NCBI RefSeq assembly: GCF_000269985.1 | Contig: NC_016109.1 | Coordinates: 5,456,001 to 5,520,000 of the forward strand | Reading direction: 5' to 3' | Origin: Kitasatospora setae KM-6054 | GTDB taxonomy: Bacteria > Actinomycetota > Actinomycetes > Streptomycetales > Streptomycetaceae | DNA: 64,000 nucleotides | In this document: positions 40,420-48,632 of the stretch, in pieces | Layout of the letters: every line of letters begins with the position of its first letter | Position numbering within the stretch: position 1 is the first letter of the stretch | Notes under the pieces: model-generated | The model's input: only the letters and a program-made list of their open reading frames with translations | Databases searched by the model: none | Told to the model about the DNA's origin: nothing | Position numbers and translations under genes: made by a program

Positions 40420-42813
40420 ATGGCATCGACGTCCGTTCCGCTCACTCTGCCTGTGCTGCCGCTCGACGACGAGGTGGTACTCCCCGGCATGGTGGTCCCG
40501 CTGGAACTCTCGAACCCCGAGGTGCGCGCCGCCGTGGAGGCGGCCCGGGCCGGGAACGCGGGGGGCAAGCCGCAGGTGCTGCTGGTGCCCCGGCTGGACG
40601 GGTCGTACGCGGCGGTGGGCGCGCTGGCGACCGTCGAGCAGGTCGGGCGGCTGGCGGACGGTGACCCGGCCGCGCTGGTCCGCGCCGTCCGCCGGGTGCG
40701 GATCGGCGCCGGGACGACCGGGCCGGGGGCCGCGCTGTGGGTGGAGACCACCCCGTTCAAGGAGTCGGACCAGGGGCTGCCGGTGGCCGGCCGGGCGCTC
40801 GAACTGGTCAAGGAGTACAAGGCGCTGTCCACCCAGTGGCTGCGCCGCCGCGGCGCCTGGCAGATCGTCGACCGGGTGGCCGCGATCGAGGACGTCGGCG
40901 AGCTCGCCGACCACATCGGCTACGCGCCGTTCGCGACCGCCGAGCAGAAGCTGAAGGTGCTGCTGGAGGCCGACCGCCCGGCCCGGCTGGAGTACGCGCT
41001 GGGCCTGCTGCGCGAGCACCTCGCGGAGGAGGAGGTCAACGACTCGATCCGCAAGGACGTCGAGGAGGGCGTGGCCAAGCAGCAGAAGGAGTTCCTGCTG
41101 CGCCGCCAGCTGGAGGCGGTGCGCAAGGAGCTGGCCGAGCTGAACGGCGAGGCCGATACCGAGGAGGAGGACTACCGGGCCCGGGTCGAGGCCGCCGCGC
41201 TGCCGGAGAAGGTGCGCGAGGCGGCGCTCAAGGAGGTCGACAAGCTGGAGCGCGCCAGCGACCAGTCGCCCGAGGGCTCGTGGATCCGCACCTGGCTGGA
41301 CACCGTCCTCGAACTGCCGTGGAACGAGCGCTCCGAGGACGCGTACGACATCGCCGCCGCCCGCGCCGTGCTGGACGCGGACCACACCGGCCTGGCCGAC
41401 GTGAAGGACCGGATCGTCGAGTACCTGGCGGTCCGCAAGCGCCGGGCCGACCAGGGCCTGGGCCAGATCGGCGGCCGCCGCGGCGGGGCCGTGCTGGCGC
41501 TGGTCGGGCCGCCCGGGGTGGGCAAGACCTCGCTCGGCGAGAGCGTCGCGAAGGCGATGGGCCGCTCGTTCGTCCGGGTCGCGCTCGGCGGCGTGCGGGA
41601 CGAGGCGGAGATCCGCGGCCACCGGCGGACGTACGTCGGCTCGATCCCCGGCCGGATCGTCCGGGCGATCAAGGAGGCCGGGACGATGAACCCGGTGGTG
41701 CTGCTCGACGAGATCGACAAGGTCGGCTCGGACTACCGGGGCGACCCGGCGGCGGCCCTGCTGGAGGTGCTGGACCCGGCGCAGAACCACACCTTCCGGG
41801 ACCACTACCTGGAGGTCGAGCTCGACCTCTCGGACGTCGTCTTCCTGGCCACCGCCAACGTGCTGGAGGCGATCCCCGAGCCGCTGCTGGACCGGATGGA
41901 CCTGGTCCGCCTCGACGGCTACACCGAGGACGAGAAGGTCGCCATCGCCCGCGACCACCTGCTGCCGCGCCAGCTCGCCAAGGCCGGCCTGGGCGGCGAC
42001 GAGCTGACGGTGGACGAGGCGGCGCTGCGCCGACTGGCCGCCGAGTACACCCGGGAGGCGGGCGTCCGGAACCTGGAACGCTCGATCGCCCGGATCCTGC
42101 GCAAGGTCGCCGCGCAGACCGAGCTCGGCGAGCGCGAACTGCCCGCCGCGATCGGCCCGGACGACCTGCGGGCGCTGCTCGGCCGGCCGCACCACGTGCC
42201 GGAGTCGGCGCAGGAGCCGGCCGAACGGCGCACCGCGGTGCCCGGCGTGGCGACCGGCCTGGCGGTCACCGGGGCCGGCGGCGACGTCCTCTACATCGAG
42301 GCCTCGCTGGCGGACGCCGAGACCGGCTCCACCGGGCTGACCCTGACCGGCCAGCTGGGCGACGTGATGAAGGAGTCGGCGCACATCGCGCTCTCCTTCC
42401 TGCGCTCGCGCGGCGCCGAGCTGGAGCTGCCGGTGACCGGGCTGCGCGAGCGGGGCATCCACCTGCACGTGCCGGCCGGCGCGGTGCCCAAGGACGGCCC
42501 GAGCGCGGGCATCACCATGACCACGGCGCTGGCCTCGCTGCTCTCCGGCCGCAAGGTGCGCACCGACGTGGCGATGACCGGCGAGGTGTCGCTGACCGGC
42601 CGGGTGCTGCCGATCGGCGGGGTGAAGCAGAAGCTGCTGGCCGCGGACCGCTCCGGGATCACCACGGTGATCATCCCCAAGCGCAACGAGGCGGACCTGG
42701 ACGACGTCCCCGCCGAGGTGCTGGAGCGGCTGACCGTGCACCCGGTGTCGGACGTCCGCGAGGTGCTGCGGCTCGCGCTGGAGCCGGCCGGGGTGCTGGT
42801 GGCGGCGGCCTGA
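40420..42813 (+). CDS. lon: ATP-dependent protease Lon
   Basis: 797 residues: N-terminal LON substrate domain (about 10-205, LPVLPLDDEVVLPGMVVPLE), AAA+ module with Walker A GPPGVGKTS (about 363), Walker B VVLLDEIDKVG, and the protease domain with catalytic Ser in KDGPSAGITM (about 695) and Lys in IGGVKQKLLAA (about 738). It degrades misfolded and regulatory proteins in the cytoplasm. The ATG at 40420 follows GGGGAGAG. In S. lividans lon is reported as a ClgR target, consistent with the palindrome upstream. Confidence 0.97.
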   Translation: MASTSVPLTLPVLPLDDEVVLPGMVVPLELSNPEVRAAVEAARAGNAGGKPQVLLVPRLDGSYAAVGALATVEQVGRLADGDPAALVRAVRRVRIGAGTTGPGAALWVETTPFKESDQGLPVAGRALELVKEYKALSTQWLRRRGAWQIVDRVAAIEDVGELADHIGYAPFATAEQKLKVLLEADRPARLEYALGLLREHLAEEEVNDSIRKDVEEGVAKQQKEFLLRRQLEAVRKELAELNGEADTEEEDYRARVEAAALPEKVREAALKEVDKLERASDQSPEGSWIRTWLDTVLELPWNERSEDAYDIAAARAVLDADHTGLADVKDRIVEYLAVRKRRADQGLGQIGGRRGGAVLALVGPPGVGKTSLGESVAKAMGRSFVRVALGGVRDEAEIRGHRRTYVGSIPGRIVRAIKEAGTMNPVVLLDEIDKVGSDYRGDPAAALLEVLDPAQNHTFRDHYLEVELDLSDVVFLATANVLEAIPEPLLDRMDLVRLDGYTEDEKVAIARDHLLPRQLAKAGLGGDELTVDEAALRRLAAEYTREAGVRNLERSIARILRKVAAQTELGERELPAAIGPDDLRALLGRPHHVPESAQEPAERRTAVPGVATGLAVTGAGGDVLYIEASLADAETGSTGLTLTGQLGDVMKESAHIALSFLRSRGAELELPVTGLRERGIHLHVPAGAVPKDGPSAGITMTTALASLLSGRKVRTDVAMTGEVSLTGRVLPIGGVKQKLLAADRSGITTVIIPKRNEADLDDVPAEVLERLTVHPVSDVREVLRLALEPAGVLVAAA

Positions 42814-42950
42814 CGGCGGGCGGCGCGCCGGTGGCGGGCGGTGCGCCGCCGGCGGTCCGGCGGCGGGCGGGCCGGGCCGGGCGCCCCGGGAGCGGCGGGT
42901 TCCCGAGGCGCCTGGTGGTCGCCGGTCCGGGCCGATGGGACACTTCCGGC

Positions 42951-43493
42951 ATGCCGTCCCCCACACAGCGCGTGCTGGCCGCCGTTCCGGAGCGCTACCG
43001 CCCGTTCCTGGTCAAGCACCGCACGCTGGTGAAGTTCCTGGTGGTCGGAGGGACCTGCTTCCTCCTCACCATGGTGATCAACTTCGCCCTGAAGACGACG
43101 GTCCTGGAGAGCAAACCGGTGGTCGCGCTGACCATCGCGACCGTGATCACCACGGTGATCTCCTACGTGCTGAACCGGAAGTGGTCCTTCCGGGCGGTCG
43201 GCCGCAAGCGCGAGGCCGCCGGGTTCTTCCTGGTCAGCGCGCTGGCGGTGGGCGTCAACGACCTCCCGCTGGTGGCCTCCCGGTACGTGTTCGACTTCCG
43301 CACCCCGGACGTCAGCCACTTCTCGCAGGAGCTCGCCGACTTCTTCAGCGGGATGATCGTCGGGACGCTGCTGGCGATGGCCTTCCGGTTCTGGGCGATG
43401 AACCGCTTCGTGTTCACCGAGTTGGCCGAACGGGTCCGGGAGGACGACCAGGAGCCGGGCCGGGAGCCGGGCCGGGACCCGGAGCGGGTCTGA
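42951..43493 (+). CDS. GtrA-family membrane protein
   Basis: 180 residues with four helices typical of GtrA: FLVVGGTCFLLTMVINFAL near the N-terminus, YVLNRKWSFR between helices 2 and 3 and RFWAMNRFVF after the last. GtrA proteins help flip polyprenyl-linked sugars for cell-wall glycosylation. The C-terminus is a short charged repeat (REPGREPGRDPERV). ATG 42951 has no clear Shine-Dalgarno; it may be read through from lon (138 bp gap) or from its own promoter. Confidence 0.88.
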   Translation: MPSPTQRVLAAVPERYRPFLVKHRTLVKFLVVGGTCFLLTMVINFALKTTVLESKPVVALTIATVITTVISYVLNRKWSFRAVGRKREAAGFFLVSALAVGVNDLPLVASRYVFDFRTPDVSHFSQELADFFSGMIVGTLLAMAFRFWAMNRFVFTELAERVREDDQEPGREPGRDPERV

Positions 43494-43515
43494 CCCCGCC
43501 CCGGGCCCGCCGGGC

Positions 43516-44571
43516 TCACGCCCCGGCCGGGGCCGGCGCCGGGGCCGGCCGGCGGAACAGCGGCGGGCGGGTCACCGCCAGGAAGGTCACCCCGACGCCG
43601 ATCACCGCCCAGACCGCCAGCACCAGGAACGGCACGGTCAGGTGGGTGGAGTCCAGGTAGGCGATCGAGCGGGCCGCCGAGGTGCCGGCCCCGTTCGGGA
43701 TCCACTCGCCGATCGCCCGCCAGAACGCGGGCAGCAGCGGCGGCGGGAAGACGCCGCCCGCGCTGGGGTTGCCCAGCACCACGAAGACCAGCACGGCCAG
43801 GCCGATGCCGATCACGTCGAACAGGCACTCCAGCGCCATCGTGAAGGCGCCGACCGAGAACACCACCATGGTGCCGAGGCCGGTCAGCGCGGCGATCGAG
43901 CCGGGCAGCGCGTCCAGGACCGGGCCGGTGATCACCGCGCCGAGCAGGCCGGCCGCGACCGAGTACAGCGCCAGCGTGCCGAGCCGGAGCACCGCCCGGG
44001 CGGTGTTGGCCGGGCGGGAGCCGGCGCTGATGCCGAGGATCGAGGCGACCAGGTAGCCGCCCACGCACCAGCCGATCACCAGGTAGAAGGCGGACAGGCC
44101 CTCGGCGTCGCCGCGGGCCAGCGGGATGGTGTCGTCGACCGCGACGGTCCGCTGCTGGGCGGCGGCCAGCTTGGTGACGATGCCCTCCGCGGCGGTGGCG
44201 GCGGCCGGGCCGCGGGCGTCGGCGACCAGCAGGGCGTCCTCGGTGCCGGCCGGGTCGAACACCCAGGCCGCGTAGATCTGCTGGTCCTTGATCCGGTCCC
44301 GGGCGGTGGCCGCGTCCGGCGCGGTGGAGGCCCGCACCGCGCTGTCCGGGACGGCCTCCAGCGCGCCGACCAGCTTCGGCGCGACCTCGGGCGGGGCGAC
44401 CACCGCGATCGACAGCTCGTGCGGCTTCGGGTGGTGCAGGGCGCCGACGTACGAGGTGATGAAGCCGAGTTGGAGCAGCAGGACGCCGACGACCAGGAAG
44501 AACGCGCGGGGGGTGACCGCGTCCTTGAAGTCGCCGAGGAACCCCTTGCCCGGTGAGGCCGGGTGGGCCAT
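43516..44571 (-). CDS. DUF3533-type membrane protein (YhgE/ABC-2-like)
   Basis: 351 residues: one N-terminal helix (about 24-45), an external domain of about 110 residues, then five or six C-terminal helices with GWCVGGYLVASILGISAG and VLGNPSAGGVFPPPLLPAFW, the layout of DUF3533/YhgE-Pip transporters, often linked to export of drugs or lipids. The ATG at 44571 is preferred over 44601 because GAGGGAG lies nine bases upstream. It is divergent from a MarR regulator that may also control it. Confidence 0.8.
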   Translation of the reverse strand: MAHPASPGKGFLGDFKDAVTPRAFFLVVGVLLLQLGFITSYVGALHHPKPHELSIAVVAPPEVAPKLVGALEAVPDSAVRASTAPDAATARDRIKDQQIYAAWVFDPAGTEDALLVADARGPAAATAAEGIVTKLAAAQQRTVAVDDTIPLARGDAEGLSAFYLVIGWCVGGYLVASILGISAGSRPANTARAVLRLGTLALYSVAAGLLGAVITGPVLDALPGSIAALTGLGTMVVFSVGAFTMALECLFDVIGIGLAVLVFVVLGNPSAGGVFPPPLLPAFWRAIGEWIPNGAGTSAARSIAYLDSTHLTVPFLVLAVWAVIGVGVTFLAVTRPPLFRRPAPAPAPAGA

Positions 44572-44687
44572 GGGAGCATCTCCCTCGCGGATAGGTGTCA
44601 AGACGGCAAAAGTGTCAAAAACGGATACTTCATAGCATGAAACAGTTGCGTGCCGGGGGAGGCGCGAGCTGCGCGATACTGAGCGCC

Positions 44688-45152
44688 ATGACTGACCACC
44701 TGGACGGGCCGAACCCCGCCGAGCTGGCCTTTCTCGCGGTCGAGCGGGAGGTGGCCACGCTGTTCCGGCGCAGCCGGGCGCGGGCGACCGAGATCTCCCG
44801 GCTGGTGCACCCCGAGCTGGAGGCCGGGGCGTACGTGCTGCTCGGGTTCATCCGGGAGTCCGGGCGGGCCCGGGTGACCGACGTCGGGCTGCACTTCGGG
44901 GTGGGCAAGGCCACCGTCAGCCGGCAGATCCGGGCGATCGAGGAGCTGGGGCTGCTGTGCCGGGAGACCGACCCGCTGGACCGGCGGGCCTCGCTGGTGT
45001 CGCTGACCGAGGAGGGCGAGCGGCGGTTCGCGGCGGCCCGGGCGGAGCGGATGGCGCGGTTCCGGGCCTCGCTGGCCGGGTGGGAGCTGGGTGAGCTGGA
45101 GCAGTTCGCCCGGCTGCTGGAGCGGTTCAACGAGCTGACCGAGAACGTCTGA
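44688..45152 (+). CDS. MarR-family regulator
   Basis: 154 residues with a MarR winged helix: VTDVGLHFGVGKATVSRQIR recognition region, then the wing ETDPLDRRASLVSLTEEGER, and helical dimerisation ends. The ATG at 44688 follows GATACT by seven bases, implying a leaderless transcript; an in-frame ATG at 44638 is upstream of that -10. It sits between the DUF3533 gene and an MFS exporter and probably represses the exporter through the large palindrome at 45196-45237. Confidence 0.9.
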   Translation: MTDHLDGPNPAELAFLAVEREVATLFRRSRARATEISRLVHPELEAGAYVLLGFIRESGRARVTDVGLHFGVGKATVSRQIRAIEELGLLCRETDPLDRRASLVSLTEEGERRFAAARAERMARFRASLAGWELGELEQFARLLERFNELTENV

Positions 45153-45195
45153 GCGGGCCCCGGGCGGGGTGTTCCTTTACCTGGGCTTGAAGAAA

Positions 45196-45237
45196 GTTGC
45201 CTCACTCAACTATCCACGTATAGTTGCTTGAGGCAAC
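45196..45237. promoter_or_regulatory. MarR-type operator upstream of the MFS exporter
   Basis: Two 18-bp arms (GTTGCCTCACTCAACTAT and the complement of ATAGTTGCTTGAGGCAAC) match at 16 of 18 positions around a 6-bp spacer CCACGT. The repeat ends 23 bp before the exporter start and contains the conserved TTGCCTCA/TGAGGCAA. Confidence 0.82.
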
Positions 45238-45260
45238 GAATTTTTAGTCGAAGGAACCGC

Positions 45261-46841
45261 ATGTCGTCGACCCTCCCGGCACCCGAGCAGGACCGGATGT
45301 CCCACCGCCAGGTACTCGAAGCCCTCTCGGGCCTGCTGCTCGGCCTGTTCGTGGCCGTGCTCTCCTCCACGGTCGTCTCCAACGCGCTGCCGCGGATCCT
45401 GAACGACCTGCACGGCGGCGAGTCCGCGTACACCTGGGTGGTCACCGCCGCGCTGCTCTCGATCACCGCCGCCACCCCGCTCTGGGGCAAGCTCTCCGAC
45501 CTGGTCAGCAAGAAGCTGCTGGTCCAGATCGCGATGGTGATCTACGTGCTGGCCTCGGCGCTGGCCGGCCTGTCGCAGAGCATCGGCATGCTGATCTTCT
45601 GCCGGGTGCTGCAGGGCATCGGCGCCGGCGGCGTGATCGCGCTCGGCCAGATCTGCCTGGCCGCGATGGTCCCGCCGCGCGAACGCGGCCGGTACAGCGG
45701 CTACTTCGGCGCGGTCTTCGCGCTCGCCACCATCGGCGGCCCGCTGATCGGCGGCGTCATCGTGGACACCTCCTGGCTCGGCTGGCGCTGGTGCTTCTAC
45801 GTCGGCGTCCCGTTCGCGCTGGTCGCGATCGTGGTGCTGCAGCGCACCCTCAAGCTGCCCGAGGCCGTCACCCGCAAGCCCAAGATCGACTACCTGGGCG
45901 CGCTGCTGATCACCGCCTCGGTCAGCCTGCTGATGATCTGGATCTCGCTGGCCGGCAAGAACTACGACTGGGCCTCCTGGCAGACCGCCGTCATGGTGCT
46001 CGGCGGCCTGGCGCTGGCCGCGCTGTTCGTCGTCGTCGAGAAGCGCGCCGCCGAACCGCTGATCCCGCTCGACCTGTTCCGCCACCGCACCGTCGCCCTC
46101 GCCGCGCTGGCCAGCGCCTTCGTCGGCGTCGGCATGTACGGCACCACCACCTTCCTCGGCCAGTACTTCCAGCTCGCCAAGGAGAAGAGCCCCACCCAGG
46201 CCGGCCTGCTCACCCTGCCGATGATCATCGGCCTGGCGGTCTCCTCCACGGTGGCCGGCAAGCTGATCACCAAGTACGGCAAGTGGAAGGGCTTCCTGGT
46301 CGCCGGCACCGTGCTGCTCGCCGCCGGCCTCGGCCTGATGGGCACCGCCCGGGACGACACCGCGTACGCGCTGCTCGCCCTCTACATGCTGGTGGCCGGC
46401 GTCGGCCTCGGCCTGACCAGCCAGAACCTGGTGCTCGCGGTGCAGAACACGGTGCCCCGGCACGAACTCGGCGCGGCCAGCTCGACGGTCACCTTCTTCC
46501 GCACCATGGGCGGCGCGATGGGCGTCTCCGCGCTCGGCGCGCTGCTCGGCCACAAGGTCGCCAGCTACACGGCGGAGAACTTCGCCAAGGCCGGCATCCC
46601 CGCCACCGGCGCGGGCGGCGACGGCATCCCCGACCTCAAGAAGCTGCCCGCGCAGGTCGTCCCGCTGATCACCGACGCGTTCGGGCACGGCGTGGGCACG
46701 GTGTTCCTGATCGCCGCGCCGTTCGCGGTGGTCGGCTTCCTGCTGGTGCTGTTCATCCGCGAGGTGCCGCTGCGCACCAGCAACGACGAGCGCCCGGCCG
46801 CCCCCGCCGGGGCCAAGGCCGCGGAGCTGGTCGCCGACTGA
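45261..46841 (+). CDS. MFS drug-resistance exporter (EmrB/QacA, DHA2 type)
   Basis: 526 residues with 14 predicted helices. Motif A is GKLSDLVSKKLLVQ, motif C-like GAVFALATIGGPLIGGVI, and RVLQGIGAGGVIALGQI follows. It is a proton-driven multidrug exporter in the cytoplasmic membrane. The ATG at 45261 follows AAGGAA. The upstream MarR gene and long operator suggest induction by a toxic ligand. Confidence 0.93.
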   Translation: MSSTLPAPEQDRMSHRQVLEALSGLLLGLFVAVLSSTVVSNALPRILNDLHGGESAYTWVVTAALLSITAATPLWGKLSDLVSKKLLVQIAMVIYVLASALAGLSQSIGMLIFCRVLQGIGAGGVIALGQICLAAMVPPRERGRYSGYFGAVFALATIGGPLIGGVIVDTSWLGWRWCFYVGVPFALVAIVVLQRTLKLPEAVTRKPKIDYLGALLITASVSLLMIWISLAGKNYDWASWQTAVMVLGGLALAALFVVVEKRAAEPLIPLDLFRHRTVALAALASAFVGVGMYGTTTFLGQYFQLAKEKSPTQAGLLTLPMIIGLAVSSTVAGKLITKYGKWKGFLVAGTVLLAAGLGLMGTARDDTAYALLALYMLVAGVGLGLTSQNLVLAVQNTVPRHELGAASSTVTFFRTMGGAMGVSALGALLGHKVASYTAENFAKAGIPATGAGGDGIPDLKKLPAQVVPLITDAFGHGVGTVFLIAAPFAVVGFLLVLFIREVPLRTSNDERPAAPAGAKAAELVAD

Positions 46842-46879
46842 GCCGGCCGGCCCGGAGGCCGGCGGCGGACGACATGCGA

Positions 46880-46912
46880 GAAGGGCCCCCGCCGTGGTGG
46901 CGGGGGCCCTTC
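46880..46912. terminator. Bidirectional hairpin terminator
   Basis: GAAGGGCCCCCGCC pairs perfectly with GGCGGGGGCCCTTC around a 5-nt loop, between the convergent exporter and phosphate-transport operons. Confidence 0.9.
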
Positions 46913-46931
46913 GCCGTGCCTGCGCGCGCGG

Positions 46932-47162
46932 CTACTTCGAGGCGATCAGCGAGATGCCGTACAGCACCGCGGCCGCGCAGGCCGCGAAGCAGACGCCCGC
47001 GGCGACCAGGGCGGGAACGCCCCTGCTGCCGGTGCCGGCCGCGACGGCGGCCTCCCGGCGGGACAGCGCCAGGTTGCCGAGCGCGAAGACGACGACCACG
47101 CCGAGGGTGACCAGCAGGCTGACGCCCGCGGTCTCGGCCAGTGCGGCCCACTTGATGTTCAT
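46932..47162 (-). CDS. Small membrane protein in the phosphate-transport operon
   Basis: 76 residues starting MNIKWAALAETAGVSLLVTL, with two membrane helices (about 9-31 and 50-71). GAGAGGAAC precedes the ATG at 47162. It is 14 bp behind the PiT transporter and clearly cotranscribed. Such a short two-helix protein follows PiT genes in many streptomycetes; its function is unknown, perhaps a transporter partner. Confidence 0.8.
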   Translation of the reverse strand: MNIKWAALAETAGVSLLVTLGVVVVFALGNLALSRREAAVAAGTGSRGVPALVAAGVCFAACAAAVLYGISLIASK

Positions 47163-47176
47163 GTGCGGGGTTCCTC

Positions 47177-48343
47177 TCAGGCCGCGAGGGTGGTCGGGCC
47201 GGGGACGGCCGGGGCCTCGGCGGCCGGGGCCGCGTCCGCCGCGTTCTCGTTGACGTTGTCCGCGTGCACCGGCTGGCGGCGGGAGATCACCCACATCGAG
47301 CCCGCGCCGGCCACCAGCGCCAGGCCGACCACGGCCACACCCCAGTCGCCGCGGTCGGCGATCAGCGCGGCCACGCCGGAGACCGCGGCGGCGGCCGGCA
47401 GGGTCAGGCCCCAGGTGGCGGCCATCCGGCGGACCATGCCCCAGCGCAGCCGGCCGGACGGGCCGCCCAGGCCGGCGCCCATGATGCCGCCGGAGCAGAC
47501 CTGGGTGGTGGACAGGCCGTAGCCCATGTGCGACGAGGTCAGGATCACCGTCGCGGCGGCGGTCTCCGAGGCGAAGCCCTGCGGCGGCCGGATGTCGGCC
47601 AGACCGGAGCCCATCGAGCGGATGATCCGCCAGCCGCCCATGTAGGTGCCGAGCGCGATGGCCAGGCCGGCGCTGACGATCACCCAGGTCGGCGGGCCGT
47701 CGCCCTTGTCCAGCGCGCCGGCCGAGATCAGGGTCAGCGTGATGATGCCCATGGTCTTCTGCGCGTCGTTGGTGCCGTGGGCCAGCGAGATCAGCGAGGA
47801 GGAGAAGACCTGGCCCCGGCGGAAGCCCTTCTCGGTGCCCTCCTTCGGGGTGCCCCGGGTGATCAGGTACGCCAGCTTGGTGGCCCCCCAGGAGGCCGCG
47901 CCCGCGATGATCGGGGAGGCCACCGCCGGGATCAGGATCTTCGAGACCACGGTGGTGAAGTTCACGCCGTGCAGTCCGACGCCCACGACGGTGGCGCCGA
48001 TCAGGCCGCCGTACAGCGCGTGCGAGGAGGACGAGGGCAGGCCCTTCAGCCAGGTCAGCAGGTTCCACAGGATCGCGCCGACCAGGGCGGCGAAGATGAT
48101 CGAGGGTTGCAGTCCGGCCTTCTCGTTGACCAGGCCGCCCGAGATGGTGGTGGCGACCTTCACGGAGAGGAAGGCACCGGCGAAGTTGAGCACCGCCGCG
48201 ATCGCGACGGCGACCTTGGGCTTGAGCGCGCCGGTCGCGATGGACGTGGCCATCGCGTTGGCGGTGTCGTGGAAGCCGTTCGTGAAGTCGAAGGCGAGCG
48301 CCGTGATGATCACAACGGCCACCAGGAACGTGATGTGTTCCAT
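47177..48343 (-). CDS. pitA: Low-affinity inorganic phosphate transporter, PiT family
   Basis: 388 residues with ten or more helices and the duplicated PiT signatures: FDFTNGFHDTANAMATSIAT near the N-terminus and SLAHGTNDAQKTMGIITLTL in the second half. It imports phosphate or metal-phosphate by symport with cations. The ATG at 48343 gives the family start MEHITFLVAVVIITALAF. Three contiguous 11-bp PHO-box-like units 50 bp upstream suggest control by PhoP under phosphate limitation. It is followed by the small membrane protein. Confidence 0.93.
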   Translation of the reverse strand: MEHITFLVAVVIITALAFDFTNGFHDTANAMATSIATGALKPKVAVAIAAVLNFAGAFLSVKVATTISGGLVNEKAGLQPSIIFAALVGAILWNLLTWLKGLPSSSSHALYGGLIGATVVGVGLHGVNFTTVVSKILIPAVASPIIAGAASWGATKLAYLITRGTPKEGTEKGFRRGQVFSSSLISLAHGTNDAQKTMGIITLTLISAGALDKGDGPPTWVIVSAGLAIALGTYMGGWRIIRSMGSGLADIRPPQGFASETAAATVILTSSHMGYGLSTTQVCSGGIMGAGLGGPSGRLRWGMVRRMAATWGLTLPAAAAVSGVAALIADRGDWGVAVVGLALVAGAGSMWVISRRQPVHADNVNENAADAAPAAEAPAVPGPTTLAA

Positions 48344-48391
48344 ACCCAAACAATCGTCGTAGTGGTCGGACTGACGTTGCTGTCCTCGGTG

Positions 48392-48424
48392 AAGGTAGGA
48401 AGTGATGGTGAACGGGAGGTTAAC
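48392..48424 (-). promoter_or_regulatory. PHO boxes (PhoP direct repeats) upstream of the phosphate transporter
   Basis: On the minus strand three adjacent 11-bp units read GTTAACCTCCC (48424-48414), GTTCACCATCA (48413-48403) and CTTCCTACCTT (48402-48392). The first two match the direct-repeat unit G(G/T)TCAYYYR(G/C) of streptomycete PHO boxes, with 11-bp phasing. Confidence 0.72.
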
Positions 48425-48502
48425 TGGACGCGGAGTCCTGGCTCCGTTCGTGACGCGGGAGTTGCCGCCGCGTTGAGTTCCCATGGTGGTCAGGGCCTTG
48501 CG

Positions 48503-48518
48503 GTGAGACCGGTCTCAC
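48503..48518. promoter_or_regulatory. 16-bp perfect palindrome between divergent genes
   Basis: GTGAGACCGGTCTCAC is a perfect palindrome, 115 bp upstream of the NlpC/P60 gene and 160 bp from the phosphate transporter. No family is assigned. Confidence 0.45.
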
Positions 48519-48632
48519 ACTCCGGACCGGATGAGAATTCACCCGGCGGCCCCGAAAGCACCTGCCCCGAACCGCCCTCCGCATGGCAGGATCGGTCCGA
48601 TCGCCGACGGACAACAAAGGGGAGGCCGGCCG

